Assembly: GCA_022414725.1 (NCBI GenBank)
Contig: CM039467.1
Span: 13,044,744 to 13,108,743 of the forward strand
DNA length: 64,000 bases
From: Microglena sp. YARC
Taxonomy: Eukaryota; Chlorophyta; Chlorophyceae; Chlamydomonadales; Chlamydomonadaceae
Reading direction: 5' to 3'
Shown piece by piece: positions 10,401 to 20,345 of this stretch (position 1 is the stretch's first letter; each line of letters begins with the position of its first letter). A model generated the notes under the pieces. That model worked only from the letters and a program-made list of their open reading frames with translations. It did not search any database and was not told the DNA's origin. Both the position numbers and the translations under genes were made by a program.

Positions 10401-13400
10401 CGAGGGTTGCTCATGAAATGAGACAGCTGTGGCTTCTTGCAGGAGTTTTGCCAAGACAAGATGCCAGTGTGCCGCGCTCTTCTCAAGTTCGGGGTGTGCA
10501 AGGAACCCGATTGCCCCCCTCAACTTCACACCTCGTAATAAGGCATACCATGTATTGATTTTATTTATTTATTTACATATTCCCCACCACCTTGCAGACT
10601 GTGTGCACCTACTGGCTGCGAGGGTTGCTCATGAAATGAGACAGCTGTGGCTTCTTGCAGGAGTTTGCCCAAGACAAGATGCCAGTGTGCCGCGCTCTTC
10701 TCAAGTTCGGGGTGTGCAAGGAACCCGATTGCCCCCCTCAACTTCACACCTTGTAATAAGGCATAACATGTATTGATTTTATTTATTTATTTACATATTC
10801 CCCACCACCTTGCAGACTGTGTGCACCTACTGGCTGCGAGGGTTGCTCATGAAATGAGACAGCTGTGGCTTCTTGCAGGAGTTTGCCGAAGACAAGATGC
10901 CAGTGTGCCGCGCTCTTCTCAAGTTCGGGGTGTGCAAGGAACCCGATTGCCCCCCTCAACTTCACACCTCGTAATAAGGCATACCATGTATTGATTTTAT
11001 TTATTTATTTACATATTCCCCACCACCTTGCAGACTGTGTGCACCTACTGGCTGCGAGGGTTGTGCATGAAAGGAGACAGCTGTGGCTTCTTGCAGGAGT
11101 TTGCCCAAGACAAGATGCCAGTGTGCCGCGCTCTTCTCAAGTTCGGGGTGTGCAAGGAACCCGATTGCCCCCCTCAACTTCACACCTTGTAATAAGGCAT
11201 AACATGTATTGATTTTATTTATTTATTTACATATTCCCCACCACCTTGCAGACTGTGTGCACCTACTGGCTGCGAGGGTTGCTCATGAAATGAGACAGCT
11301 GTGGCTTCTTGCACCAGTTTGCCCAAGACAAGATGCCAGTGTGCCGCGCTCTTCTCAAGTTCGGGGTGTGCAAGGAACCCGATTGCCCCCCTCAACTTCA
11401 CACCTCGTAATAAGGCGTAACATGTATTGATTTTATTTATTTATTTACATATTCCCCACCACCTTGCAGACTGTGTGCACCTACTGGCTGCGAGGGTTGC
11501 TCATGAAATGAGACAGCTGTGGCTTCTTGCAGGAGTTTGCCCAAGACAAGATGCCAGTGTGCCGCGCTCTTCTCAAGTTCGGGGTGTGCAAGGAACCCGA
11601 TTGCCCCCCTCAACTTCACACCTCGTAATAAGGCATAACATGTATTGATTTTATTTATCTATTTACATATTCCCCACCACCTTGCAGACTGTGTGCACCT
11701 ACTGGCTGCGAGGGTTGTGCATGAAAGGAGACAGCTGTGGCTTCTTGCAGGAGTTTGCCCAAGACAAGATGCCAGTGTGCCGCGCTCTTCTCAAGTTCGG
11801 GGTGTGCAAGGAACCCGATTGCCCCCCTCAACTTCACACCTCGTAATAAGGCATACCATGTATTGATTTTATTTATTTATTTACATATTCCCCACCACCT
11901 TGCAGACTGTGTGCACCTACTGGCTGCGAGGGTTGTGCATGAAAGGAGACAGCTGTGGCTTCTTGCACCAGTTTGCCCAAGACAAGATGCCGGTGTGCCG
12001 CGCTCTTCTCAAGTTCGGGGTGTGCAAGGAACCTGACTGCCCCTTTAAGCACGACACGGATGAGATCAAAGAGTGCAACATGTACAAGCTGGGCTTCTGC
12101 ATCTACGGCCCACAGTGTAGATATAAGCACAAGAAGAGCACAGGTGAGAAGCTGGGAAGTAGGTGGACGGTGTGGACAAAAGCACGAGAATGTAGATGCA
12201 CGCAGCACAGTGTAGATATAAGCACAAGAAGAGCACAGGTGAGAAGCTGGGAAGTAGGTGGACGGTGTGGACAAAAGCACGAGAATGTAGATGCACGCAG
12301 CACAGTGTAGATATAAGCACAAGAAGAGCACAGGTGAGAAGCTGGGAAGTAGGTGGACGGTGTGGACAAAAGCACGAGAATGTTGATGCACGCAGCACAG
12401 TGTAGATATAAGCACAAGAAGAGCACAGGTGAGAAGCTGGGAAGTAGGTGGACGGTGTGGACAAAAGCACGAGAATGTAGATGCACGCAGCACAGTGTAG
12501 ATATAAGCACAAGAAGAGCACAGGTGAGAAGCTGGGAAGTAGGTGGACGGTGTGGACAAAAGCACGAGAATGTAGATGCACGCAGCACAGTGTAGATATA
12601 AGCACAAAAAGAGCACAGGTGAGAAGCTGGGAAGTAGGTGGACAGTGTTTTAAAATGCACCAGAATGTAGTTTCAGGCACCACAGTGTAGATATAAGCAC
12701 AAGAAGAGCACAGGTGAGAAGCTGGGAAGTAGGTGGACAGTGTGGGGGAAAGCATCAGCGTGTAGATTCAGGCACCCATAGTGTAGATTCAGGCACCACA
12801 GTGTAGATATAAGCACAAGAAGAGTGCAGGTAAGAAGCTGGGAAGGAGGTGGACATGGGGGACAAATGCACCAGCGTGTAGATTTAGGCCCCTGTAGTCT
12901 AGATTCAGGCAACACAGTGTAGATTCAGATATCGTAGTGTAGATATAAGCACAAAAAGAGCACAGGTGAGAAGCTGGGAAGTAGGTGGACAGAGTGGACA
13001 AATGCACCAGAATGTAGTTTCAGGCACCACAGTGTAGATATAAGCACAAGAAGAGCACAGGTGAGAAGCTGGTAAGTAGGTGGACAGTGTGGGGAAATGC
13101 ATCAGCGTGTAGATTTAGGCCCACATAGTGTAGATTTAGGCACCATAGTGTAGATTCAGGCACCATAGTTTAGATTCTGACATCGTAGTGTAGATATAAG
13201 CACAAGAAGAGCACAGGTAAGAAGCTGAAAAGGAGGTTAACAGTGAGGACAAATGCACCACAGTGTAGATTCAGGCACCACAGTGCAGATTCAGGCACCA
13301 CAGTGTAGATTCAGGCATCACAGTGCAGATTCAGGCACCACAGTGTCGATGCTGGCACACGAGGAGTCCAGGTATGAGGCCACCAGCATGGGTTTTGATT

Positions 13401-16400
13401 TTGGTTGGGAACAGCAGCTCCTAGCTACCAGCTTGAGCCAGTCACTGCGCCAAACGACAAGTCCAAGTCACGTCGCCAGTGACACGAAAAATTGGTGACT
13501 CGTAATGGGAGAGGCCGAAGCCATACGGCATAGTTAGGGCCTGGGTGACAAACAAAGGGACAAATGGTAATCATGGGGGGGGGGGCTCCGCCTACCACGG
13601 GACTGCAACAACATACATACACGCCTGTCGGTCTTGATAGCCCTCTCTATTTCACATAGTTAGGGCCTGGGTGACAAACAAACGGACAAATGGTAATCAT
13701 GGGGGCTCCGCCCCCATGGGGGGGGGGGGGGGGGGAGGGGGGGCTCCGCCCAAAAACCTGGCAACTTCAGAGGATGACAGTTAAAATCCTGGCGTCACTG
13801 TGTCTGAGTGTGACGCAAATGCAAATGCAAATTCAAATTGAACGAGTGTGGCGCAAATTAAAAAGCTCATTTGTTCATCTTGCTTCAATACAAGGTCCAT
13901 CTTTGGACGTCGCTTGAGCGAAGTTCGCACGTACCTTGGTTATAGCCATTCAGGGGATGATTTGAATTTGGGTCTCGTAGTTCCTAGTTCGTACCTCCTC
14001 TTTTCCAGTCAAAATTTCCAACAATTCTCAGAACCACCACACCACAATGGAAACTACGTTTAAACAGAATCAACTCATGGTGTTGATTGATAACTTCCAA
14101 ATTAATAGCACTTGCAATATACAAATGTAAATTAATAGCGCTAGCATTATAGGTGCTTGCATTAGAAAAATTGCTTTCTCTTTCATCCAAATCCATTCGC
14201 TTGTATTGAAATTGAAATTGTTACATCCGAGTAATGCGGTCACTCTCAGGACGTGAAATTAAGGACACCACAGTGTAAGCCAGAGCTAGCACCTTACATC
14301 CACCCACCTACACATACACACACATACAAACACAGGCTCACTGGAAGGTGAGTGCCCCTTACATCCACCCAATAGTCACCGTATTCGCTTGTATGTTATC
14401 GTTAGCAAGCTCACTAGCCGGCTCACTAGCTTGAGCACTAATACCACCAGTCTGGCATTCTCCACTTTTCCAATGGGGGCCTGCATATGTAACCATTTTC
14501 CGCCTTTCTTTCTGAATCCTCGGTGGCGCTGGTTTGTGTAAGGGGTACCACCTCCTTTGGTGAAAATTCTTACAACACAAAGAGACTAATCTGACCACAT
14601 GTACATCTCATGGATTTTTTGCAGTTAAGAAAGTGGGTTTAATAGCTTTAAGTGGGTTTTGGTTTTGGTTTAATAGCTTAAAGTGGGTTTAAAGCTTTTT
14701 AATAGCTTTCTGGGTATAGGCCTCCTCTAGGGCATTGTTTTTTGTTTCAGATTTCTGGACTCCAGGTTGAGTAGCTACTTGGGCTACTCAACCCTGATTT
14801 CAGGATACTTAAGTAGCCATCGCATGGCAGAGCGCGAAGCGCGGAGCCTGGGGGGGGTCGGGGGGCAGCGCGTCCCGATATCGGGGGGTCCGGGGGGTGT
14901 AGCATTCTATGGAATGGCGACGGAATGGCGACGCATCGTCGAAAAATGAAACACTGCTCTAGGGACAGCGTCCTTATAGCTTTTTTAAGCTTTTTAGGGC
15001 CATTTAGGGCCGTAGATATGGGTTATTTTAGCGGCAATTTGGGCCAAAACGGGTTCAGAGGTAGTGAAAGCTAGATATGGTGAAAAACACCTGGGTTAAG
15101 CCAACCCAATACTGGCCCAATAATTCCAAACTCGTTATCTACTCTTGTTCTCTTGGCTACAGCTTTGTCACATCTAATCATATACACAGTCACATCTAAC
15201 CATACACACAGTCACATCTAACCATATACACAGTCACATCGAACCATACACACAGTCACATCTAACCATATACACAGTCACATCTAACCATATACACAGT
15301 CACATCTAACCATATACACAGTCACATCTAACCATATACACAGTCACATCTAACCATATACACAGTCACATCTAACCATACACACAGTCACATCTAACCA
15401 TATACACAGTCACATCTAACCATACACACAGTCACATCTAACCATACACACAGTCACATCTAACCATACACACAGTCACATCTAACCATACACACAGTCA
15501 CATCTAACCATATACACAGTCACATCTAACCATATACACAGTCACATCTAACCATACACACAGTCACATCTAACCATATACACAGTCACATCTAACCATA
15601 TACACAGTCACATCTAACCATACACACAGTCACATCTAACCATATACACAGTCACATCTAACCATATACACAGTCACATCTAACCATATACACAGTCACA
15701 TCTAACCATACACACAGTCACATCTAACCATATACACAGTCACATCTAACCATATACACAGTCACATCTAACCATACACACAGTCACATCTAACCATACA
15801 CACAGTCACATCTAACCATATACACAGTCACATCTAACCATATACACAGTCACATCTAACCATACACACAGTCACATCTAACCATATACACAGTCACATC
15901 TAACCATATACACAGTCACATCTAACCATACACACAGTCACATCTAACCATACACACAGTCACATCTAACCATACACACAGTCACATCTAACCATACACA
16001 CAGTCACATCTAACCATACACACAGTCACATCTAACCATATACACAGTCACATCTAACCATATACACAGTCACATCTAACCATATACACAGTCACATCTA
16101 ACCATACACACAGTCACATCTAACCATACACACAGTCACATCTAACCATATACACAGTCACATCTAACCATACACACAGTCACATCTAACCATACACACA
16201 GTCACATCTAACCATATACACAGTCACATCTAACCATATACACAGTCACATCTAACCATACACACAGTCACATCTAACCATATACACAGTCACATCTAAC
16301 CATACACACAGTCACATCTAACCATACACACAGTCACATCTAACCATATACACAGTCACATCTAACCATATACACAGTCACATCTAACCATATACACAGT

Positions 16401-17335
16401 CACATCTAACCATATACACAGTCACATCTAACCATATACACAGTCACATCTAACCATACACACAGTCACATCTAACCATATACACAGTCACATCTAACCA
16501 TATACACAGTCACATCTAACCATACACACAGTCACATCTAACCATACACACAATCACATCTAACCATATACACAGTCACATCTAACCATACACACAGTCA
16601 CAACTAACCATACACACAGTCACAACTAACCATATACACGGTCACATCTAACCATATACACAGTCACATCTAACCATATACACAGTCACATCTAACCATA
16701 CACACAGTCACATCTAACCATATACACAGTCACATCTAACCATATACACAGTCACATCTAACCATATACACAGTCACATCTAACCATATACACAGTCACA
16801 TCTAACCATACACACAGTCACATCTAACCATATACACAGTCACATCTAACCATATACACAGTCACATCTTATCATATACAAAGTCTTGGGACAAACTAAA
16901 AATGCATGGTGACTCTCTCATCTGAAAATTTCCTTACGTTAAAATTTCCCTAAATTTCCTGCTCCCTGATACAGCTCTCTATTGCGCAGGTCCAGGGACA
17001 GCGACCTTGTAGCTTTTTACGTGCATTTATGGCCATATATTGGGGTTCTTTATTGCGACAATTTGGGCCAAAACGGGCTCGAAGGTAGCAAAAGCTATGT
17101 GTAGCGGAAAACAAATCTCTGATACAACTCTCCATTGTGAAGGTTCAGCAGTCTGACTAGGCTAAAGTGACTATTTATGTAAAATATCATATGATGCAGT
17201 GTGTATTATGTCATATTCGCCTTTGGTCAACATCATTTGGTACGCCGGTCCCTTCATATATGACTCTCCATTGCACAGGTCCAGGGACAGCGCCCTCAAA
17301 GCTTTTTAGGGCCATTTATGGCCATATATATATAT

Positions 17336-17368
<33 letters not shown>

Positions 17369-18135
17369 CATATATATATTGGGGTTCTTATAGCGACAAT
17401 TTGGTTCATAACGGGGACATAAGTAGCGAAGGCTATAAATGGCGGGGGAACAATCTGTGCTACAACTCTCCATTGCACAGGTCCAGCAGTCTGACTTGGC
17501 TAAAGTTACTATGTATGTAAAATATCGTATGATGCAGTTTGTATGATATCATTTTCGACTTTGGTCAACATCATATGATATGTTTCCGCCAACTCCCCCC
17601 CCCCCCCCCCTAAAGAGGGTTGTTTTGGCCTAAAGCGGGTTAATTGGCCTGAGACGCCGGTCCCTACATATCCGTCCCCACCAATTGTAATCAAAAATCG
17701 GAAAACGTGGTGTCCGATAGGGGGACGTGAGGATCGTTATCGCTCACAATTGAAATTGAAATTGTTACATCCGTGTAATACAGTTACTCACAGGACGTGA
17801 TGTGAAAGACACCACAGCGTAAGCCGGAGCTAGCTATAGTCACCGTATCGCTCACAACGACCTTCCATTGCACAGGTCCACCTCCGGAGCTGAATACGGT
17901 AGAAGCAGCCAAGCCTCGAGACTACCGAGATATCAATCGAGTGGTGAACCAAGTCAACCCGGGAGTGATCAAAGAGGAGGACATGTTACCGTTTCGAAAA
18001 CGTGGAAGGTGGGTGATCGATGGGTCTCATGGGTATACATCTTTTGTGTGTGTGTGAGCGTGTGTGCTTGTGTGTGTGCGTGTGTGCGTGTGCTTGTGTG
18101 TGTGCGTGTGCTTGTGTGTGTGCGTGTGTGTGTGC

Positions 18136-18169
<34 letters not shown>

Positions 18170-20087
18170 GCGTGTGTGTGCGCGCTTGTCTGTGCGTGTG
18201 CGTGCGTGCGTGTGTGGTATGTGTGTGTGTGCGTGTGTGTGTGCGTGTGTGTGCGCGCTTGTTTGTGCGTGTGTGTGTGCGTGTGTGTGCGCGCTTGTCT
18301 GTGCGTGTGTGCATGTGCGTGTGTGTGCGCACTTGTCTGCGTGTGTGCGTGTTTGTGTGTGCGTGTGTGTGTGTGCGCGCTTGTCTCTGCGTGTTTGTGT
18401 GTGTGCGTTTTTGTGTGTGTGTGTGCGTGTGTGTGTGTGTGTGTGTGCGCTTGTCTGTTTGGTATCTAATTCAGTGCCCTGCCGCTGCCCCCGCTCCTGC
18501 TCCTGCCCTACCTTCTGCTACTGTATCTGTTCACACTCACACCCACACGCCCTCACCTGCTTGCAGCTTCCACCTCTCCCCCCCACCCCCACCCCCCACA
18601 CACACAAAAAACAAACACACGCACCTGCTCGCAGCCTTCTACTCCCCCCCACCCCACCCCCCCTTACACACACACACACACTAAGACACACAGACACAAA
18701 CACACACCTGCTTGCTGCCTCTACCTCTCTCCCCCCACCCCCACCCCCACCCCCCACACACACACACACAAACTCACACACGCACACCTGCTCGCAGCCT
18801 CCTACTCCCCCCACCCCCCCCACCTCCCACTCACACACACACACCTGCTTGCAGCCTCCCCCACCCCACCCCACACACACCTGCTTGCAGCCTCCTACTC
18901 CCCCCACCCACACACCTGCTCGCAGCCTCCATACAACACTCCATGTTCTCACTCACACGCAGCACATGTGTCCTGCGCAAGCTCCAACTGCTGTACCTGT
19001 GCCATAGTTGTCCTTTTCAGCTACGAGCAGCAGCTTCTAGGCAGCTCCCTGCGCTCTCTCTTCTTTCAAACCTGCAGCAATTGATATATTGATCACCGCG
19101 TATCATCTGCGTTTTGATCACCTATGCAGATTTATCACGGAGACTATAGCTAGCTCCGGCTTACGCTGTGGTGTCCTTAACTTCACGTCCTGTGAGTGAA
19201 TTTAATACACGGATGTAACAATTTCAATTTCATTGCGCAGATTTATCGACTATGGCGAAGGCAAGGGTGATTGTGAGAGGAGCTTCAAAGCATTGCCTGC
19301 ACCTGTGGACGAGGAGCGCAGCTTCCATGGGGGTGGCAGAGGGCGGGGATTTGGTCGGGGTACGGGACGGGATGGGGGCCGGGGCCGGGGGGATGGCGGC
19401 CCGGGGGGGCGAGGAGAGTGGGGAGCAGGTGGCTCTGGCCGATCATCAGGCCCCCCGGGTGGGCGTGGGCATAGAGAGGGCGGGCGTGGGCATAGAGAGG
19501 GTGGGCATGGGAATGGGGATGGTGGGTTTGGGCAAGGGGGTGGTGGGCATGGGAATGGAGATGGTGGTTTTGGGCAAGGGGATGGTGGGCATGGGAATGG
19601 AGATGGTGGGTTTGGGCAAGGAGGGGGTGAGCATGGGAATGGAGATGGTGGGTTTGGGCAAGGAGGGGGTGGGCATGGACATGGAGAGGGTGGGTTTGAG
19701 CAAGGAGGGGGTGAGCATAGGAATGGAGATGGTGGGTTTTGGCAAGGAGGGGGTGGGCATGGACATGGAGAGGGTGGGTATGGGCAAGGAGATGGTGGGT
19801 ATGGGCATGATGGTGGGTATGGGCAAGATGGTGGGTATGGGCATGAGTATGTAGAGGGTGGCATGCCCCCTATGGGGCGTGGAGGTAGGCGGCCTCCAGG
19901 GGGTGATCCCGGTATGATGCCCCCACTCCATCCCATGATGATGGGGGGGATGGATGGAGGTCACATGCCCCCCATGGGAGGGATGCCGGGCGGCCCAGGA
20001 CAGGAATTCACGCCAGCCATGTTTGCAGCTGCTCTGGCACAGCAGGGACAGCTGCCGCCTGGTTTTAACCCAAATCAGTTTTTCTAG
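7481..20087 (+). CDS. CPSF30: CPSF30, cleavage and polyadenylation specificity factor 30-kDa subunit
   Basis: RNA-binding CCCH subunit of the nuclear pre-mRNA 3'-end processing complex; in characterised homologues it helps recognise the poly(A) signal. Exons are 7481-7552, 8073-8156, 11906-12143, 17876-18008 and 19241-20087, with phases 0, 0, 1 and 2, giving 457 aa ending in TAG. The start is the first ATG, and [10 protein letters not shown] resembles the plant N-terminus (LSFDFE). Exon 3 encodes three fingers: C55-C63-C69-H73, C83-C92-C97-H101 and C109-C117-C123-H127. [11 protein letters not shown] is near-identical to the plant protein. Three fingers is the plant number; animals have five. 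Exon 4 is charged. Exon 5 is a Gly/RG-rich, then Pro/Met-rich tail with no YTH domain. Introns of 0.5, 3.7, 5.7 and 1.2 kb are mostly satellites. A SINE-like insertion touches the exon 5 acceptor. Confidence 0.92.
7620..8070. repeat. C-rich and CA microsatellites of CPSF30 intron 1
   Basis: CA-rich runs, CCCTCC blocks and a poly-C run at about 7877-7901 fill intron 1 (7553-8072) up to the acceptor CATCCAG|GATC. His/Thr/Pro-rich frames here are artefacts. Confidence 0.9.
8395..9535. repeat. 101-bp TG-rich satellite
   Basis: Copies of a unit made of GAGGGGCAGCTCAGATGATG, a purine-rich link, CACATGCAGTG and a variable TG tract. The period is exactly 101 bp at 8474-8880 and becomes irregular (about 75-100 bp) to the right. 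In CPSF30 intron 2. Long Cys/Val frames (plus) and His/Thr frames (minus) are artefacts. Confidence 0.95.
9538..9890. repeat. 90-bp homogenised subarray of the TG-rich satellite
   Basis: Four almost identical 90-bp copies (starting near 9541, 9631, 9721 and 9811) with CTCAGATGATAAGGAAGAAA. They are much more uniform than the neighbouring 101-bp copies, indicating recent local amplification. 90 is a multiple of three, hence the 156-191 aa spurious ORFs. Confidence 0.95.
9891..11905 (+). pseudogene. Tandem array of ten CPSF30 exon 3 pseudo-exons (218-bp period)
   Basis: Copies of the acceptor and first half of CPSF30 exon 3 start at 9895, 10006, 10162, 10380, 10598, 10816, 11034, 11252, 11470 and 11688, just before the real exon at 11906. 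From 10162 the period is 218 bp. Each keeps the CCTTGCAG acceptor. Most change finger His73 to Gln (CAC to CAG), and five of the ten (10380, 10598, 10816, 11252, 11470) carry ATGAAATGA, a stop in place of MKGD. The first copy has an earlier stop and the second diverges. After CCCGATTGCCCC the full copies lose the rest of the exon and continue into CTCAACTTCACACC, CGTAATAAGGC and a TTTATTTATTT tract. None encodes fingers 2 or 3 completely, so they are pseudo-exons in intron 2. Confidence 0.9.
12110..13240 (+). repeat. 95-bp satellite carrying copies of the CPSF30 exon 3 3' end and donor site
   Basis: The last 30 or so bases of exon 3 (GTGTAGATATAAGCACAAGA...) with their donor, AGCACAG|GTGAGAAGCTGG, are repeated every 95 bp. 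Donor-like junctions occur at about 12236, 12331, 12426, 12521, 12616 and 12711, then irregularly near 12826, 12963, 13057 and 13213. The first member, ending at 12143, is the genuine exon end. Later copies are diverged and mixed with TGTAGATTCAGGCACC units. Confidence 0.92.
13245..13350 (+). repeat. 20-bp minisatellite
   Basis: About five copies of CACCACAGTGTAGATTCAGG, with C/T variation. It derives from the tail of the 95-bp satellite to its left. In CPSF30 intron 3. Confidence 0.85.
13530..13765. repeat. Two partial copies of a dispersed hairpin element
   Basis: CATAGTTAGGGCCTGGGTGA and AATGGTAATCATGGGGG are duplicated at about 13528-13590 and 13656-13720, each followed by a GC-rich GGGGGCTCCGCC hairpin and G-runs. 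The CCTACCACGGGACTGCAACA part recurs at 32640-32700. Confidence 0.65.
14206..14382 (-). mobile_element. SINE-like element, copy 1 (with internal insertion)
   Basis: Member of the family starting TTGAAATTGAAATTG and ending TAGTCACCG in this orientation, so the simple-repeat tail points left. It is flanked by the direct repeat ATTCGCTTGTAT (14195-14206 and 14383-14394; the exact edge is ambiguous by one base). Between GAGCTAGC and ATAGTCACCG it carries about 80 extra bases bounded by the 15-bp repeat CCTTACATCCACCCA, so a second event occurred inside it. In CPSF30 intron 3. Confidence 0.85.
14950..15100 (+). repeat. Dispersed repeat with AGGGACAGCG, partial copy
   Basis: Contains GGGACAGCGTCCTTATAGC, TTTTAGGGCCATTTAGGGCC and GGGCCAAAACGGG. 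It belongs to the family repeated at 16970-17260, 17265-17680 and, partly, 22040-22400. Non-coding. Confidence 0.7.
15167..16885. repeat. 22-bp satellite, about 78 copies
   Basis: Uninterrupted array of a 22-bp unit built on CACATCTAACCATA. Nearly all units are one of two types differing by one base, CCATATACACAG or CCATACACACAG, in a non-periodic order. The rare variants (ACAACTAACC, ACACGGTC, ACACAATC) cluster near 16550-16640. In CPSF30 intron 3. No spacers, so not a CRISPR. Confidence 0.97.
16960..17680 (+). repeat. Two copies of a roughly 300-400 bp dispersed repeat, with an AT microsatellite
   Basis: Two tandem copies share CTCTCCATTGCACAGGTCCA, GGGACAGCG, GGCCATTTATGGCCATATAT, GACAATTTGG, GCAGTCTGACTNGGCTAAAG, AATATCNTATGATGCAGT and TTTGGTCAACATCAT. 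The second copy contains a (TA)n tract (17328-17377) and a poly-C run (17596-17610). A partial third copy is at 22040-22400. The copies end in GCCGGTCCCT. In CPSF30 intron 3. Confidence 0.8.
17750..17845 (-). mobile_element. SINE-like element, copy 2
   Basis: 96 bp, starting TTGAAATTGAAATTGTTACA and ending CTAGCTATAGTCACCG. The perfect 12-bp target-site duplication TATCGCTCACAA lies at 17738-17749 and 17846-17857. It sits 30 bp upstream of the CPSF30 exon 4 acceptor, in intron 3. Confidence 0.92.
18035..18460. repeat. TG/GCGTG microsatellite of CPSF30 intron 4
   Basis: About 420 bp of GTGTGTGC and GCGTGTGTGTGC with interspersed GCGCTTGTCTGTGCG, starting about 30 bases after the exon 4 donor (AG|GTGGGT at 18008). 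Cys/Val-rich frames here are artefacts. Confidence 0.95.
18530..18955. repeat. C-rich repeat with CACCTGCTTGCAGCCTC units
   Basis: Six or more copies of a unit combining CACACCTGCTYGCAGCCTC with CCCCCCACCC and CA runs, period about 40-100 bp. Each copy contains a TGCAG that could mimic a 3' splice site. In CPSF30 intron 4. Confidence 0.88.
19137..19236 (+). mobile_element. SINE-like element, copy 3, at the CPSF30 exon 5 acceptor
   Basis: 100 bp in the opposite orientation to the other copies: ACGGAGACTATAGCTAGCTC at the left, AATTTCAATTTC tail at the right. The 11-bp target-site duplication GCAGATTTATC is at 19126-19136 and 19237-19247. The duplicated bases are the 3' splice site and first seven exon bases (GCAG|ATTTATC), so the insertion copied the acceptor. 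The right copy leads into the Gly-rich frame. The left one, if used, reads into the element and hits TGA after about 23 codons. Confidence 0.92.
19480..19860 (+). repeat. Coding minisatellite for the Gly-rich tail of CPSF30
   Basis: In-frame repeats of about 42 bp (with shorter variants) in exon 5 encode [17 protein letters not shown] blocks. The minus strand is open as a Pro-rich frame only because of this composition. Confidence 0.9.
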
Positions 20088-20094
20088 CCCTGTG

Positions 20095-20345
20095 TGTACG
20101 TTATGTTACAGTCCAGGGGTGGGCCAAATATTCTTAATTGACTTGCCTAACCGTGACATGAAGGGCTTAAAAAGAAAAGGCATTGGTGAAGCCCTGTGTA
20201 GAAGAGAGTCATCAAGCGACTTGGCCCCAGATCCATCACACCATATGTTGTCTCTGCTTGAGAGTGGTTGGCCCCAGTGCAAGCAAACGGGCTGGCCCCC
20301 TCAACCTCACGCTTCTTAATGAGGCATACTATTGATATATGTATC
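20095..20345 (+). repeat. Dispersed GTTACAGTCCAGGGGT element in the CPSF30 3' flank
   Basis: Begins TATGTTACAGTCCAGGGGTG, then GGGCTTAAAAAGAAAAGGCA, a motif set recurring at 28150 and 30385. Its right part (20296-20341: CCCCTCAACCTCACGC, TTAATGAGGCATACTATTGA) matches the non-exonic part of the 218-bp pseudo-exon units in intron 2. Confidence 0.75.

Noticed and set aside
11873..12755. Minus-strand ORFs of 185-247 codons
   Set aside because: Antisense shadows of the 95-bp satellite and CPSF30 exon 3; repetitive, no domain.
15167..16885. CRISPR-like regular array
   Set aside because: The 22-bp units are contiguous with no unique spacers. It is a eukaryotic satellite inside an intron.
17868..19007. 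Plus-strand 379-codon ORF
   Set aside because: It reads CPSF30 exon 4 in the wrong frame and then TG/CA microsatellites. The correct exon ends at 18008 with a donor.
19250..19964. Pro-rich minus-strand ORFs of 172-228 codons
   Set aside because: Complement of the Gly-rich coding minisatellite of CPSF30 exon 5.
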